Assembly: GCF_013459645.1 (NCBI RefSeq) | Contig: NZ_CP054861.1 | Location: 62,001 to 126,000, forward strand | Direction: 5' to 3' | Length of the DNA: 64,000 bases | Origin: Martelella sp. NC20 | Lineage (GTDB): Bacteria > Pseudomonadota > Alphaproteobacteria > Rhizobiales > Rhizobiaceae | Part shown: positions 1 through 8,568 of the stretch, piece by piece | How the letters are laid out: the number at the start of each line of letters is the position of its first letter | How positions within the stretch are numbered: the first letter of the stretch is position 1 | Position numbers and translations under genes: made by a program | The notes under the pieces: model-generated | What the model saw: the letters and a program-made list of their open reading frames with translations, nothing else | What the model was told of the DNA's origin: nothing | The model's database searches: none

Positions 1-1046
1 CCGAGATAGGCCAGCGAACCGGCGGCGAGCAGCAGCGACAGCGTCGCCACCCGGCGCAGCCCGAACGTGTTCGACAGCCAGCCGGCGACGGGGCCGCCGA
101 TCGCGGCCGCGACCATGATCGGAAGCATGAAAATGCCCGCTTCGAGCGGCGTCTTGCCGATGACATATTGCAGTTCCTGGGCGAGCGTCAGCTCGACGCC
201 GGAAAGCGCGCCGGTGGCAACGAGCGCCATGATGATGCCGGCCACAATCGCGGGACGGGAAAACAGCGACAGGTCGAGCATCGGATTGTCCGAGCGAAGC
301 TGCGCGCGTATGAAAAGCGTCAGCATCGCGATGCCGAATGCCATGATCGGGAGAATGACCGCGAGCGGCTTGCTGCCGCCAAAGCCCGCCTTGATGGCGT
401 AGACAAGCGAAATCATGCCGGCGATCAGCAGCAGCGCCTGGCCGAAAGCCCATTTGCCGGGCGTTGTCGCTTCCTTTCTTGGCAAAAGGAAATAGCATGC
501 CGGAGCGACCACCAGCATGAGCGGAACGTTGATGAGGAACACCGAACCCCACCAGAAATGCTGCAGAAGACCACCGCCGACCAGCGGGCCAAGGGCGGCG
601 CCCGCCGATCCGATCGTTCCCCATAACCCGAGCGCGAGCGCACGCTCGTCGGCATCCTCGAAGCTGCGGCGAATGATGCCCAGCACACAGGGCACGATCA
701 TAGAGCCGCCGAACGCAAGCAGGATGCGCGCTCCGATCAGCATCGGCGCGCTTGTCGAAAAGGCGGCCACAACCGATGCGACGGCGAAGATCGCAAGGCC
801 CGACAATAGCACCTTCCTGTTTCCCACCCGGTCGGCCAGCGTGCCCATCGGCACCAGCAGGCCCGCCATGAGGAGCGGATAGATGTCGATGATCCAGAGC
901 ACTTCCGTGCCGGAGGCGCCAAGCGACTGGGTCAGTGTCGGGATCACGACGTGGAGCACGGTCATGTCGATGACGACGGGGAGGAAGGCGAGCGTCACGG
1001 CGACGAGGACGAGCCATCGCTTCGGATCACGGAGAGGGGCAGACAT
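1..1046 (-). CDS. MFS drug efflux transporter (DHA2/SmvA-like), 3' end outside window
   Basis: Partial gene that runs off the left edge; the visible 348 residues are the N-terminal and central part. The start is the ATG at 1046. The protein opens with a membrane segment carrying an acidic residue (VVIDMTVLHV), then the MFS loop motif GTLADRVGNRK, then motif C-like GSAGAALGPLVGG, with further hydrophobic helices to the edge. This is the pattern of the 14-helix DHA2 family of proton-coupled exporters for cationic drugs and antiseptics. It is transcribed divergently from a TetR gene 89 bp away, the usual layout of an inducible efflux pump. Family call is firm; substrate is inferred only. Confidence 0.88.
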   Translation of the reverse strand, partial: MSAPLRDPKRWLVLVAVTLAFLPVVIDMTVLHVVIPTLTQSLGASGTEVLWIIDIYPLLMAGLLVPMGTLADRVGNRKVLLSGLAIFAVASVVAAFSTSAPMLIGARILLAFGGSMIVPCVLGIIRRSFEDADERALALGLWGTIGSAGAALGPLVGGGLLQHFWWGSVFLINVPLMLVVAPACYFLLPRKEATTPGKWAFGQALLLIAGMISLVYAIKAGFGGSKPLAVILPIMAFGIAMLTLFIRAQLRSDNPMLDLSLFSRPAIVAGIIMALVATGALSGVELTLAQELQYVIGKTPLEAGIFMLPIMVAAAIGGPVAGWLSNTFGLRRVATLSLLLAAGSLAYL

Positions 1047-1075
1047 CGGAACACCTGGATGATAATTTGACGTGC

Positions 1076-1099
1076 TCCATATAAATACATACGTATGGA
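1076..1099. promoter_or_regulatory. Candidate TetR operator between efflux gene and regulator
   Basis: Inverted repeat TCCATA-N12-TATGGA, with a second nested palindrome CATACGTATG at 1088-1097. It lies midway in the 89-bp divergent intergenic region, 30 bp upstream of the MFS start and 37 bp upstream of the TetR start, so one bound dimer could block both promoters. Binding is inferred from position and symmetry. Confidence 0.5.
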
Positions 1100-1135
1100 T
1101 TTCAATATTGAACTTCGCTTGTTAAAGGAAAGACG

Positions 1136-1675
1136 ATGGGAAGAAAGCCGACGATCAGCCGGGACGGGCTTTTGACGATCGCCGAAGACATCGTGAACAT
1201 CGAGGGGCCACAGGCGCTGACGATCGATGCCCTGGCAAAAGCTGCGGGCATATCGAAAGGCGGCGTTCAATATTCATTTTCGTCGAAGGATGAACTGGTC
1301 AAAGGGCTGGTCGATCGTTGGACCACCCAGTTCGATGCCCTTGTAGCCGACATCGAGAGCGTGGGGCCGATCGGCTTTGTGCGCAGCTACATCGCCGCCA
1401 TGCGCACCTCGCAGGGGACCATCGATGCCAAGCTGGCGGGGCTCATGATCGCCTACATGCAAAACCCTCAAAACCGCATGGAGACCGCGAACTGGTACCG
1501 GTCGATCCTGTCGAAAATGGGCGACACCCAGGAGGCGCGTGCGGCCCGAACCGCGTTTCTGGCCGTGGAGGGGCTGGTGACGCTGCGGATCTGGGGGGCG
1601 GAGGACAGCGTCGATCTGCAATCGCAACTCGATGACATCGAGGCGATGCTGCTCAAAGATGGCGCTTGCAACTGA
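1136..1675 (+). CDS. TetR/AcrR family transcriptional regulator
   Basis: A 179-residue one-component repressor. Residues about 8-55 form the TetR helix-turn-helix (IDALAKAAGISKGGVQYSF followed by the K-LV helix); the rest is the helical ligand-binding domain. The ATG at 1136 is preceded by AAAGGAAAG. It faces the MFS efflux gene across a short intergenic region with a palindrome, so it most likely represses that pump until its drug ligand binds. The C-terminal half resembles the small TetR_C group of efflux regulators. The ligand is unknown. Confidence 0.9.
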   Translation: MGRKPTISRDGLLTIAEDIVNIEGPQALTIDALAKAAGISKGGVQYSFSSKDELVKGLVDRWTTQFDALVADIESVGPIGFVRSYIAAMRTSQGTIDAKLAGLMIAYMQNPQNRMETANWYRSILSKMGDTQEARAARTAFLAVEGLVTLRIWGAEDSVDLQSQLDDIEAMLLKDGACN

Positions 1676-1735
1676 CCGGGTTCGTGTTGGTCACGGTGCA
1701 ATAGCCGGCAACCTTTCATCCCCTGGGATGGTTTC

Positions 1736-2761
1736 TCATGAGTGTTGCCGCACCGACGCTCCGACTTTGCCTCTGGCCAGGATCCATTCGGTTACCGTGT
1801 CAAGCGCACCGGGCGCATAGGCGTGACGGCCCTCGAGGACAAAACGCATAATTGCAAACCAGGACCAGTCATCGGTCGGCTGCCAGTTGTAGGCGGATGA
1901 CTTCAGAAGGCCGTGCGTGGCCTCAGGCCAGATGATGATCTCGGCATGGTCATTCCGCCCGGCCATCAGCTCGCGAAAAATTACCGCATTGCGCGCGGGA
2001 TCGACATTCAGGTCATCCGCGCCCCAGATGGCAAGCAATGGCAGATCGAGCCGGGCAAGCGCAGCGCGCGCATCGGCGTATCGGTTGATCCTGATGAACT
2101 GCCAGCGATCCGCGGACATCCCGGCGGGCGCATTGGCCGCATCCGGCCCGAAGATGCGCTCGTCTTCGAGGCTCTGATCGGCAATCGCCAGATCGACCGC
2201 CTGCGGATCTAACCCCTCGCGCGCAAGCCGTGTGCGCATGTAGTAATCCCCTTGATCCTGCCAGGACGCGGCCGCTCCGATCAGCACGATGAAATCCGCG
2301 TCGTCCGATGAAAGACGCGGCAGCACCCAGCCAGCCTGCGAGAAGCCGAGAGCCCCGTGTGCAAGGCCATCGAGCCGCCGGGCCAGGCGCTGAAGCGCCA
2401 CGCGCGTTTCGTCCGCACGTTCTTCCATGGTCTGGTGCAGCCAGTTTCCCTCAGACGAACCGACGCCCGGCTTGTCCCACGACGCCACGGCGATGCCTCG
2501 GTCGAGCATGGCGTTGATCAGCGGAGCGTATCCGCCGGCCGACGTGCGATCCTGGGCACCATCGCCATGCACGAGGACAACGGCTGCCCTTGGCGCCCCG
2601 TCGGGAAGCCAGAGCGTCCCCGACACGGGCACGCCCGCGGATACGAAGTCAAAGCTCTCGCTGTTGCGTCGGTCGAGGTCATGGTCGGCCAGCCGCCAAA
2701 GGAGAAAGCCCGCGGCGATGGTCAGAACGAGAACGATCGTCAGAACCGCGCACCACCTCAA
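1736..2761 (-). CDS. alpha/beta hydrolase, membrane-anchored
   Basis: 341 residues. Residues about 4-24 are a hydrophobic N-terminal anchor or signal segment. The rest is an alpha/beta hydrolase: oxyanion-loop sequence VLVHGDGAQDR, nucleophile elbow GFSQAG, late acid in WGADDLNVD and a C-terminal histidine in EATHGLLK. The only start in frame is a TTG at 2761; a stop codon lies three codons upstream, only a few bases from the IS630 boundary at about 2769. The insertion may therefore have removed the native start and promoter. Substrate unknown; serine peptidase/esterase families of this type act on small esters or peptides. Confidence 0.75.
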   Translation of the reverse strand: MRWCAVLTIVLVLTIAAGFLLWRLADHDLDRRNSESFDFVSAGVPVSGTLWLPDGAPRAAVVLVHGDGAQDRTSAGGYAPLINAMLDRGIAVASWDKPGVGSSEGNWLHQTMEERADETRVALQRLARRLDGLAHGALGFSQAGWVLPRLSSDDADFIVLIGAAASWQDQGDYYMRTRLAREGLDPQAVDLAIADQSLEDERIFGPDAANAPAGMSADRWQFIRINRYADARAALARLDLPLLAIWGADDLNVDPARNAVIFRELMAGRNDHAEIIIWPEATHGLLKSSAYNWQPTDDWSWFAIMRFVLEGRHAYAPGALDTVTEWILARGKVGASVRQHS

Positions 2762-2783
2762 TTGAATCTAAAGCCCATCCACT

Positions 2784-3461
2784 TTACTCGGGGTCATATC
2801 CGCAGGATTTGCAGTAGTTGGCACATTCCTGCGGTTCGAACAGTGTGACGATCTGGCCGATCGTGCTCCATAAGCCCTCGACCGTTCGCTCGGCTTTGGC
2901 GCGCAAGACAGCCTTGAGCTTTGCAAAAGCCTTCTCGATGGGATTGAAGTCTGGACTGTAGGGAGGAAGGTAGAGCAACCGGCATCCCGCACCTTCGATT
3001 GCGTGACGCACTCCTTCCACCTTGTGTGCAGGCAGGTTGTCCATGATGACGATGTCGCCTGGTGCCAAGGTTGGAATGAGAACCTGTTCGACATAGGCCT
3101 GGAACGCAACTCCGTTCATCGCACCGTCGAGGACCATGGGCGCTGTCATGCCCGAGAGCCTGAGCGCTCCGGTGAATGTCGTCGTCTTCCAGTGCCCGTG
3201 TGGGATCGGGGAGCGGCATAGCTCTCCACAAATGGCTCGTCCGCGAAGCCGAGACATTTTCATGCTCAGGCCGGTTTCATCGATGAAGACGAGCCGCGCC
3301 GGATCGAGGTCGAGTTGGCCGTCGAACCAGTCACGGCGACGCTTCAGAAGGTCGGGGCGCTCCTGCTCCAGAGCATGTGCGGTCTTTTTTGAAAGTCCAG
3401 CCACGCTTTCGCAGCCAGACATCAAGCGCGCTGCGGCCGATCGATACGGCTCTCTCCTCAC
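2784..3461 (-). CDS. IS630 transposase, catalytic DDE frame
   Basis: Carries the DDE domain: first Asp in LVFIDETG, second in IVIMDNLPAHK, and the Glu in PPYSPDFNPIEK, the classic IS630/Tc1 end motif. Family resemblance starts at the A6 run near 3390 (KKTAHALEQERP), so the stretch 3391-3461 is overlap with the upstream frame. A fused product needs a +1 shift, or transcripts with one A fewer, between the two frames. The shared coding logic and intact motifs suggest the copy may still be active if that shift occurs. Confidence 0.8.
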   Translation of the reverse strand: MRREPYRSAAARLMSGCESVAGLSKKTAHALEQERPDLLKRRRDWFDGQLDLDPARLVFIDETGLSMKMSRLRGRAICGELCRSPIPHGHWKTTTFTGALRLSGMTAPMVLDGAMNGVAFQAYVEQVLIPTLAPGDIVIMDNLPAHKVEGVRHAIEGAGCRLLYLPPYSPDFNPIEKAFAKLKAVLRAKAERTVEGLWSTIGQIVTLFEPQECANYCKSCGYDPE

Positions 3462-3726
3462 GCAATCGCAGAACCATCTCGTTGAGCGTGATGTCGTTTT
3501 CCTCTTCGATCATGCTGATGATGAAGTCCTCTTGGACATCCAGGCGTGAACCGCCGCGCCGACCCTGTTTCGCAGGCGTCAACCGACCAGCGCGCGCACG
3601 CGCAATCCAGGCGACGGCCGTTGAAATGCCAATCCCAAATCGGGCCGCTGCTGAGCGTGCCGACATCCCATCCCGTGACGCAGCCAGAACACGGCTACGC
3701 AGATCATCGCTGAAAGCCCGGGTCAT
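3331..3726 (-). CDS. IS630 transposase, N-terminal frame (helix-turn-helix)
   Basis: First frame of the IS630 transposase. It begins at the ATG at 3726 (MTRAFSDDLRSRVL) and holds the homeodomain-like and winged helix-turn-helix region (MSARSAAARFGIGISTAV, then VSIGRSALDVWLRKRGWTF). The authentic protein leaves this frame at an A6 run (plus positions 3385-3390, codons AAA AAA GAC); after that the translation no longer resembles the family. The catalytic half continues in the frame of the 2784-3461 reading frame, which is +1 relative to this one. Confidence 0.8.
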   Translation of the reverse strand: MTRAFSDDLRSRVLAASRDGMSARSAAARFGIGISTAVAWIARARAGRLTPAKQGRRGGSRLDVQEDFIISMIEEENDITLNEMVLRLREERAVSIGRSALDVWLRKRGWTFKKDRTCSGAGAPRPSEASP

Positions 3727-3877
3727 ATTGCCTCCGACCAAATCACCAGTCGGCGCGATGGAATCGGAATTCGCCAGCAAGGGGAAGCCTCAAAACGATT
3801 CCGCGTTCAACGCACACGCTCTAACGTCCCCATGAGGGCGGCATGACAAGCTGAAAACATCGAAGATCCTTTTGGTC

Positions 3878-4473
3878 ATGAACCTTTCAATTCAGCATAT
3901 CATGACGTCCTCAGCCAGTCTGTCGTGTACGGTAGGCTTCAAGGGCGTGCGGCCTCTCGCAGTGGTTCGGCCGAGCGACATTGAGACGCTTTCGAGCGTG
4001 GTCAGAGCCTGCGCAGAAGAAAACGTTGCCATGATACCCCCAGGGCGGGCGCACCGGTCTTTCAGCAGGTGCCTGCGCGACACAAGACAGCGTTATAATC
4101 TCCACCGAATTATTGAACGGCATTATCGAAGTAGACAGCCAAGCCATGACACTGACAGCCTGGGCCGGCACACCATTGCAAACGGTTCAGGCGGCAGCGC
4201 TTGAATATGGCCTGGAATATCCAGTTGATATCGGTTCACGCGGAACCGCCACGATTGGCGGAACCGTGGCGACCAATGCCGGCGGCATTCGTGTTTTACG
4301 CCATGGCATGACACGCAAGCATGTGCTTGGCCTGGAAGCTGTTTTACCCGACGGCAGGGTCATATCGCATCTCGGCAAACTCTCAAAAGACAATGCTGGG
4401 TTGGATTTGAAGCAGCTTTTCATCGGTTCAGAGGGCATATTCGGCATTATTACACGGGTGGTCCTGCGACAGG
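3878..4473 (+). pseudogene. FAD-binding oxidoreductase (GlcD/D-2-hydroxyacid dehydrogenase type), frameshifted and truncated
   Basis: N-terminal FAD-binding (FAD_binding_4) half only. The first part reads in one frame (RPLAVVRPSDIETLSSVV, then ENVAMIPPG). A one-base change near 4045-4052 moves the rest into the next frame, where GGRTGLSAGACATQ, the flavin motif GTATIGGTVATNAGGIRV and GSEGIFGIITRVVL are recognisable. The sequence stops matching the family at about 4470, where the converging pcaD reading frame begins, so the C-terminal half is missing. It has lost function by both a frameshift and a deletion. The family oxidises 2-hydroxy acids such as glycolate or D-lactate. Confidence 0.8.
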
Positions 4474-5237
4474 AATGCGATGAGCGCCGTGTTGAATGCC
4501 GTTGCGGATTCCACGTTGACGATGTGACGGCCGGGCAGGACGCGGAGCGCCCCGTCCTGAACCGTGTCGGCGATCATCGCGAGATCTGTCGGCGGACAGA
4601 CGGCATCATCGGCGCCTGCGATGGCGAGCACGGGATTGGAAATCCTGTCCAGCGTATCCCGGAAATCCGCTCGCGCGAGCGCGGCGCAGCAGCCGGCATA
4701 GCCCTCGGCGCTGGTCGCGGCAAAGCGGTCAAGGATCGCGTCGACGATGGCGGGGTTCTGCGCCGCAAATTCCGGCGTGAACCAGCGCTCCCGGGTGGCA
4801 TCGGTCATGCCGGCCAGACCGTTGGCCCGGACGGCTTCAATGCGGTCTCTCCAGCTCTCCGCGCTCCCGATCCGGGCAGCGGTCGCGCATAGCGCTAGGC
4901 GGTCGAAGCGCTCCGGCGCATTCAGCGCCAGCCATTGCCCGGTCAGCCCGCCGATTGAAAGCCCGCAGAAATGCGCCCGCCCGATCTCGAGCGCATCCAT
5001 CAGCGCCAGCACATCGCCCCCGAGATCACCCATCGTGTAAGGGCCGCCCGGCGCGCCCGATCCGCCATGGCCGCGCCGGTCATAGCGCAGAATGCGGAAA
5101 CGGTCCTCCAATCCGGCAACCTGCGCATCCCACATGGTCAGTTCTGTGCCGAGGGAATTGCAGAATACCAGCCACGGCCCCGTCGAACCGTCGACGCGGT
5201 AGTGCAGGCGATGGGAAGGCAGGTCGAGATAGGGCAT
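4428..5237 (-). CDS. pcaD: 3-oxoadipate enol-lactonase
   Basis: 269 residues. Hydrolyses 3-oxoadipate enol-lactone to 3-oxoadipate, the last ring-cleavage step shared by the catechol and protocatechuate branches. Alpha/beta hydrolase features: FCNSLGTELTMWD near the oxyanion hole, YDRRGHGGS, nucleophile elbow GLSIGG, acid in AGADDAVCPP and terminal GRHIVNVE histidine. Start ATG at 5237 has GGAG upstream. It is last in the cat operon, 51 bp after the BenD-like gene. The final dozen residues (after ALIAFLS) come from the neighbouring broken FAD gene, so the C-terminus has been replaced at a recombination junction; the core enzyme is complete. Confidence 0.9.
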   Translation of the reverse strand: MPYLDLPSHRLHYRVDGSTGPWLVFCNSLGTELTMWDAQVAGLEDRFRILRYDRRGHGGSGAPGGPYTMGDLGGDVLALMDALEIGRAHFCGLSIGGLTGQWLALNAPERFDRLALCATAARIGSAESWRDRIEAVRANGLAGMTDATRERWFTPEFAAQNPAIVDAILDRFAATSAEGYAGCCAALARADFRDTLDRISNPVLAIAGADDAVCPPTDLAMIADTVQDGALRVLPGRHIVNVESATAFNTALIAFLSQDHPCNNAEYAL

Positions 5238-5288
5238 GGCACAACTCCGAATTCGTGGTCAGGTATGGCGACAGGTCCCGGCCTTCCA

Positions 5289-6065
5289 TCAGCCCAGATC
5301 CCCACCTCCTACGGGCAGGGTAACGCCTGTGATGTAAGACGCATCGTCCGATGCCAGAAACAGGATCGCTCCCGCCTGTTCATCGAGCGTACCATAACGC
5401 TTCATCAGGCTGGACTGTACCGTCTGATCGACGATGGTTCGATACCAATCCTCGCGCTGGTCCTGCGCAGCGTTCGGGTTGCGCGGTACCGGACGTGGCG
5501 GCGCCTCAGTTCCGCCGGGGGCAGTAGCGACCACGCGGATGCCACGCTCGGCAACTTCCCAGGCAAGACTGGCGGTTATTGCGTTCACACCGCCCTTGGC
5601 CGCGGCATAGGGCACCCGGTTCAGTCCGCGCGTCGCGATGGAACTGACATTCACGATCACGCCGCTACCTGCGGGCAGCATGTGATCAAGGGCCGCCCGG
5701 CAACAATAAAGCGTGGGAAACAGAGACCGGCGAACCTCGGCTTCGATCTGTTGCGGTCTATAATGTTCATAGGGTTGCGCCCAGATGGTGCCGCCCACAT
5801 TGTTGACCAGGATATCGATCCCGCCCAAGGTCCGGGCCGCGAAATTCAGGGCGTCTGCACAGCCGGCCCAGGTCTCCAGATCGGCGCCGAAGGCGGTGGC
5901 ATTGCCGCCAGCCGCGGTGATGGCCGCAACCACCTCGTCGCGCGTCGTGGAGCGGTCAACCAGAACCAGATTCGCGCCTTCGGCCGCCATGCGCTCGGCA
6001 ACACGCCGGCCAATCCCTTGTCCGGCGCCGGTGATCACCGCGCGCTTGCCCTTGAAACGTGTCAT
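5289..6065 (-). CDS. benD: 1,6-dihydroxycyclohexa-2,4-diene-1-carboxylate dehydrogenase-like SDR
   Basis: 258-residue classical short-chain dehydrogenase. NAD-binding TGAGQGIG, structural NNVGG, catalytic Ser in VNVSSIA and the YxxxK pair in VPYAAAKGG are all present. The segment NNVGGTIWAQPYEHY is characteristic of BenD, which oxidises the benzoate cis-diol to catechol with loss of CO2. Start ATG at 6065 follows AAGAGGG. Its place between the permease and pcaD in an operon with catBCA fits a feeder step into catechol. No benABC dioxygenase genes are in the window, so the diol must be made elsewhere or the true substrate is another cis-diol. Confidence 0.82.
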   Translation of the reverse strand: MTRFKGKRAVITGAGQGIGRRVAERMAAEGANLVLVDRSTTRDEVVAAITAAGGNATAFGADLETWAGCADALNFAARTLGGIDILVNNVGGTIWAQPYEHYRPQQIEAEVRRSLFPTLYCCRAALDHMLPAGSGVIVNVSSIATRGLNRVPYAAAKGGVNAITASLAWEVAERGIRVVATAPGGTEAPPRPVPRNPNAAQDQREDWYRTIVDQTVQSSLMKRYGTLDEQAGAILFLASDDASYITGVTLPVGGGDLG

Positions 6066-6131
6066 CGTTTCCCTCTTTCTTCGGTGGTGAAGGCGCGCCC
6101 TCCGTCAGGGCGCGCCTTCAATCTCCGCCTT

Positions 6132-7169
6132 TCAGCTGTTGACCATTGCAGCCTCGGTTCTCGCGCTGTGTCCTTCATACAGAGTCTGCTCGGCCTCGGG
6201 CGTGATACCATTGCGGCGTTGCCAGCCCGCAAGCCAGGCCACCACAAAGGGCATGGTGAAAGCCGTGCAGACCACGGCCGTGGCGATCTGGGCCGTTGCC
6301 ATTTCCTGAAATGGCAGAATGGACGGATCGATGGTCGCAAGGGCGGCGGGCGTTGCGATGGCATTGCCGGCCGTGCTGGCCTCGGCCGCCCCCGCAATCA
6401 GGTTGCGCGTCTTGCGCGGATGACCGCGCAGAACATGCCACAGCCACAGACAAAGAACAGCAGCCCCACCGGACAGAAGCACCGTCATGAGGCCCAGCAG
6501 AATGCCGATGGCGCCCGAGGTCAACAAAACGTCGAATTTGATGCCCGCGCCGATGGCGAAGGCCGCAAATGGTATGATCAACTTCTCCCCCGGACCAAGA
6601 AAGGCCTTTGCGGTGGGGCTGGTATTGCCCAGAACGAAGCCGAAAATCATCGGGAAGATGGCAGCGAACAAAGCCAGCGCAGGAAAGGCAGCCAGCCCCG
6701 CCACGCCCAGCGCGATCATCGTCAGGAAGGGACCATCATTGATCGACAGCACCGAAATTGCGCCCTTGTCGCTTGAATTCCCGAACTCGCTGGTCAGCGC
6801 CACGAACAGCGAGCCGTTCGAATTCGACATTGCGGCGATGATCGCAAGCGGCAGCATTCCCCACAGGGTGCCGTTGGGCATTGCGAACGCCACCGACAGA
6901 CCGACCGCAACGGCGATGCCAAACTTCGCAAGCAGCAGAACCATACCCTTCTCCACGGCGGGCAACGCCGCGCGTAGGTCGATCTGAGAGCCTACGCAGA
7001 CGAAGAACAGTCCGATCAGCACAGCCGTTCCGCTTTTGAACAACGCGGTGGTGAAGCTGCCGATTTCAAGCGCCTGAGGCGCTACGCTGGCGACCACCGC
7101 CCCCAGGAATAGCGGCACGATCATAAGCGCACCGGGAATCCGGCCAAGTTGCTTCAGCAATGTCTCCAT
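6132..7169 (-). CDS. kdgT: 2-keto-3-deoxygluconate permease family transporter
   Basis: 345 residues with about ten hydrophobic segments. It matches the KdgT family along its length: IPGALMIVPLFLGA at the N-terminus, central AAMSNSNGSLF, and C-terminal GAAEASTAGNAIATPAAL. KdgT is a proton symporter for ketodeoxy sugar acids at the inner membrane. Start ATG at 7169 has GGGAGGAAG upstream, which decides against longer forms. It lies inside the catechol operon between catA and the BenD-like gene, which is odd for a sugar-acid carrier; here it may carry an aromatic acid or muconate-like dicarboxylate. That role is inference from context. Confidence 0.85.
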   Translation of the reverse strand: METLLKQLGRIPGALMIVPLFLGAVVASVAPQALEIGSFTTALFKSGTAVLIGLFFVCVGSQIDLRAALPAVEKGMVLLLAKFGIAVAVGLSVAFAMPNGTLWGMLPLAIIAAMSNSNGSLFVALTSEFGNSSDKGAISVLSINDGPFLTMIALGVAGLAAFPALALFAAIFPMIFGFVLGNTSPTAKAFLGPGEKLIIPFAAFAIGAGIKFDVLLTSGAIGILLGLMTVLLSGGAAVLCLWLWHVLRGHPRKTRNLIAGAAEASTAGNAIATPAALATIDPSILPFQEMATAQIATAVVCTAFTMPFVVAWLAGWQRRNGITPEAEQTLYEGHSARTEAAMVNS

Positions 7170-7279
7170 TGATTTTCTTCCTCCCTGTTTTTCATAAAGA
7201 TACGGCGTACCCTTGTGCCGGGTCGCCGTCTTGTAATCTGCGCCGCCCGACACGAAGCCGGGCGGCGGCAAGGCTTTGC

Positions 7280-8218
7280 TCAGCCTTCGGCGCGCTTGCG
7301 CATTTCGTTGACCTGATTGTCGGCGCCATCGACCAGAGCGGTCAGATAGATGTCGAACTCGATCTCGGCGAACGACCCGTTCAGATTATTGGCGTGGATG
7401 CTTTCCTCGTCGGTCCGCTCGATCACGCGCGGAATCAGACCATCGCGGGTGGCATAGGCGAAATCGTCGTTGATCAGCGGATCGCCCTCGATATTGATCT
7501 GGGTGGTCAGCTTGCGATGGTCCGGGGCGCTGATGAAGAAGTGGATATGCGCCGGACGCTGGCCGTGGCGGCCGAGCGCGGACAACAGCTTTTCGGTCGG
7601 GCTGCCCGGCGGCACGCCATAGCCGCTCGGCAGAATGCTCTGGAACTTGTAGCGGCCATTTTCGTCGGCGATGATGGTGCGGCGCATGTTGAACGGCGCC
7701 TGCTTGCCGGTCGGGTCGAAGTGGGAATAGAAACCGCGCGTATCACAGTGCCAGACCTCCACCTTCGCGCCAGGCATAGGCTTCTTGCCGGCGCCATAGA
7801 CCACGCCGTGCATGATCAGCGTCTGACCGTCGGTGTCGGTGCCATCGTCAAGACGGGCAAAACCGGTCGCTTCCGGCGCGCCGGCGACATAGAGCGGCCC
7901 CTCGATGGTGCGCGGCGTCGGGTTGTCGATGCCCAGCGCTTCATCGATGGCATCCAGCCGCTCATCGATGAAGTGATCAAGGCCGAGGCCGGGCGAAATC
8001 AGGCCCGCCTGCCCAGCAGCACCCAGATCGTTCAGCCAGGCAATGCCGGTCCAGTATTCGTCGGGGGTGATGTTCAGGTCATCGATCGCCTTGAACAGGT
8101 CCGACACCAGCCGGTGGATGATTTCCTTCATGCGCGGATTGCCGTCCGCCTTGTCAAGTCCACTGAGGACGTTCAGGAATTCCTGCACGTCGGGACGGTC
8201 GAAGATTTTTACGGTCAT
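7280..8218 (-). CDS. catA: catechol 1,2-dioxygenase (intradiol)
   Basis: 312 residues, the usual length for CatA. Opens the aromatic ring of catechol between its hydroxyls to give cis,cis-muconate, using non-heme Fe(III). The N-terminal helical dimer domain is followed by the beta-sandwich with the iron ligands: Tyr in EGPLYVAG, Tyr in ENGRYKFQSI, and the two His in GQRPAHIHFF. Start ATG at 8218 follows GGAGGAG. It is third in the catB-catC-catA operon, 50 bp after catC. Confidence 0.95.
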   Translation of the reverse strand: MTVKIFDRPDVQEFLNVLSGLDKADGNPRMKEIIHRLVSDLFKAIDDLNITPDEYWTGIAWLNDLGAAGQAGLISPGLGLDHFIDERLDAIDEALGIDNPTPRTIEGPLYVAGAPEATGFARLDDGTDTDGQTLIMHGVVYGAGKKPMPGAKVEVWHCDTRGFYSHFDPTGKQAPFNMRRTIIADENGRYKFQSILPSGYGVPPGSPTEKLLSALGRHGQRPAHIHFFISAPDHRKLTTQINIEGDPLINDDFAYATRDGLIPRVIERTDEESIHANNLNGSFAEIEFDIYLTALVDGADNQVNEMRKRAEG

Positions 8219-8268
8219 GATTTCTCCTCCTTGATTTACGTGGTTTTGGGCGGTTCGCCCGTGCGAAT

Positions 8269-8559
8269 TCAGCTGTCATCCTCACGGATGGCGGATGGAT
8301 GGCGCAGCAGCGGCGCGACCTCGATCTGCATGAATTTGAACAGCGGCAGGCCCGAGAGCAGCGTGTGCAACTCTTCATTGTCGGCCACGTCGAAAATGCT
8401 GATGTTCGAATACTGCCCGGCGATCCGCCAGATATGGCGCCATTTGCCCTGTCGTTGCAGATCCTGCGAATAGGCCTTCTCGCGCGCGAGGATATCGGCA
8501 GCCTCATCGCTCGGAAGGTCGTGGGGGATATTCACATCCATACGCACATGAAACAGCAT
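8269..8559 (-). CDS. catC: muconolactone delta-isomerase
   Basis: 96 residues, the standard length. Shifts the double bond of muconolactone to give 3-oxoadipate enol-lactone, the substrate of PcaD encoded downstream. The family signature MLFHVRMDVNIP opens the protein, with the conserved GKWRHIWRIAGQYSN and SGLPLFKFMQIEVAPLL stretches. It forms a decamer in characterised species. Start ATG at 8559 follows GGAGA; only 9 bp separate it from catB, indicating translational coupling. Confidence 0.95.
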   Translation of the reverse strand: MLFHVRMDVNIPHDLPSDEAADILAREKAYSQDLQRQGKWRHIWRIAGQYSNISIFDVADNEELHTLLSGLPLFKFMQIEVAPLLRHPSAIREDDS

Positions 8560-8568
8560 CTCGGTCTC

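Larger units (their letters stand above)
2769..3823. mobile_element. IS630-family insertion sequence
   Basis: Element of about 1.05 kb carrying two overlapping transposase frames on the minus strand. TA dinucleotides flank both proposed ends (2769-2770 and 3822-3823), as expected for IS630, which duplicates TA. The proposed terminal sequences match only imperfectly (about 11 of 21 positions, many differences being transitions), so the exact ends are tentative. Confidence 0.7.

Noticed and set aside
1690..1740. A bidirectional terminator between the TetR and hydrolase genes
   Set aside because: The CATCCC/GGGATG pairing leaves too short a loop and has no T-tract.
4971..6776. A 601-residue plus-strand open frame
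   Set aside because: Antisense shadow of pcaD, the BenD-like gene and the permease; histidine/arginine-rich with no domain.
7160..8473. A 437-residue plus-strand open frame opposite catA and catC
   Set aside because: Shadow of two well-conserved genes; no ribosome site or domain.
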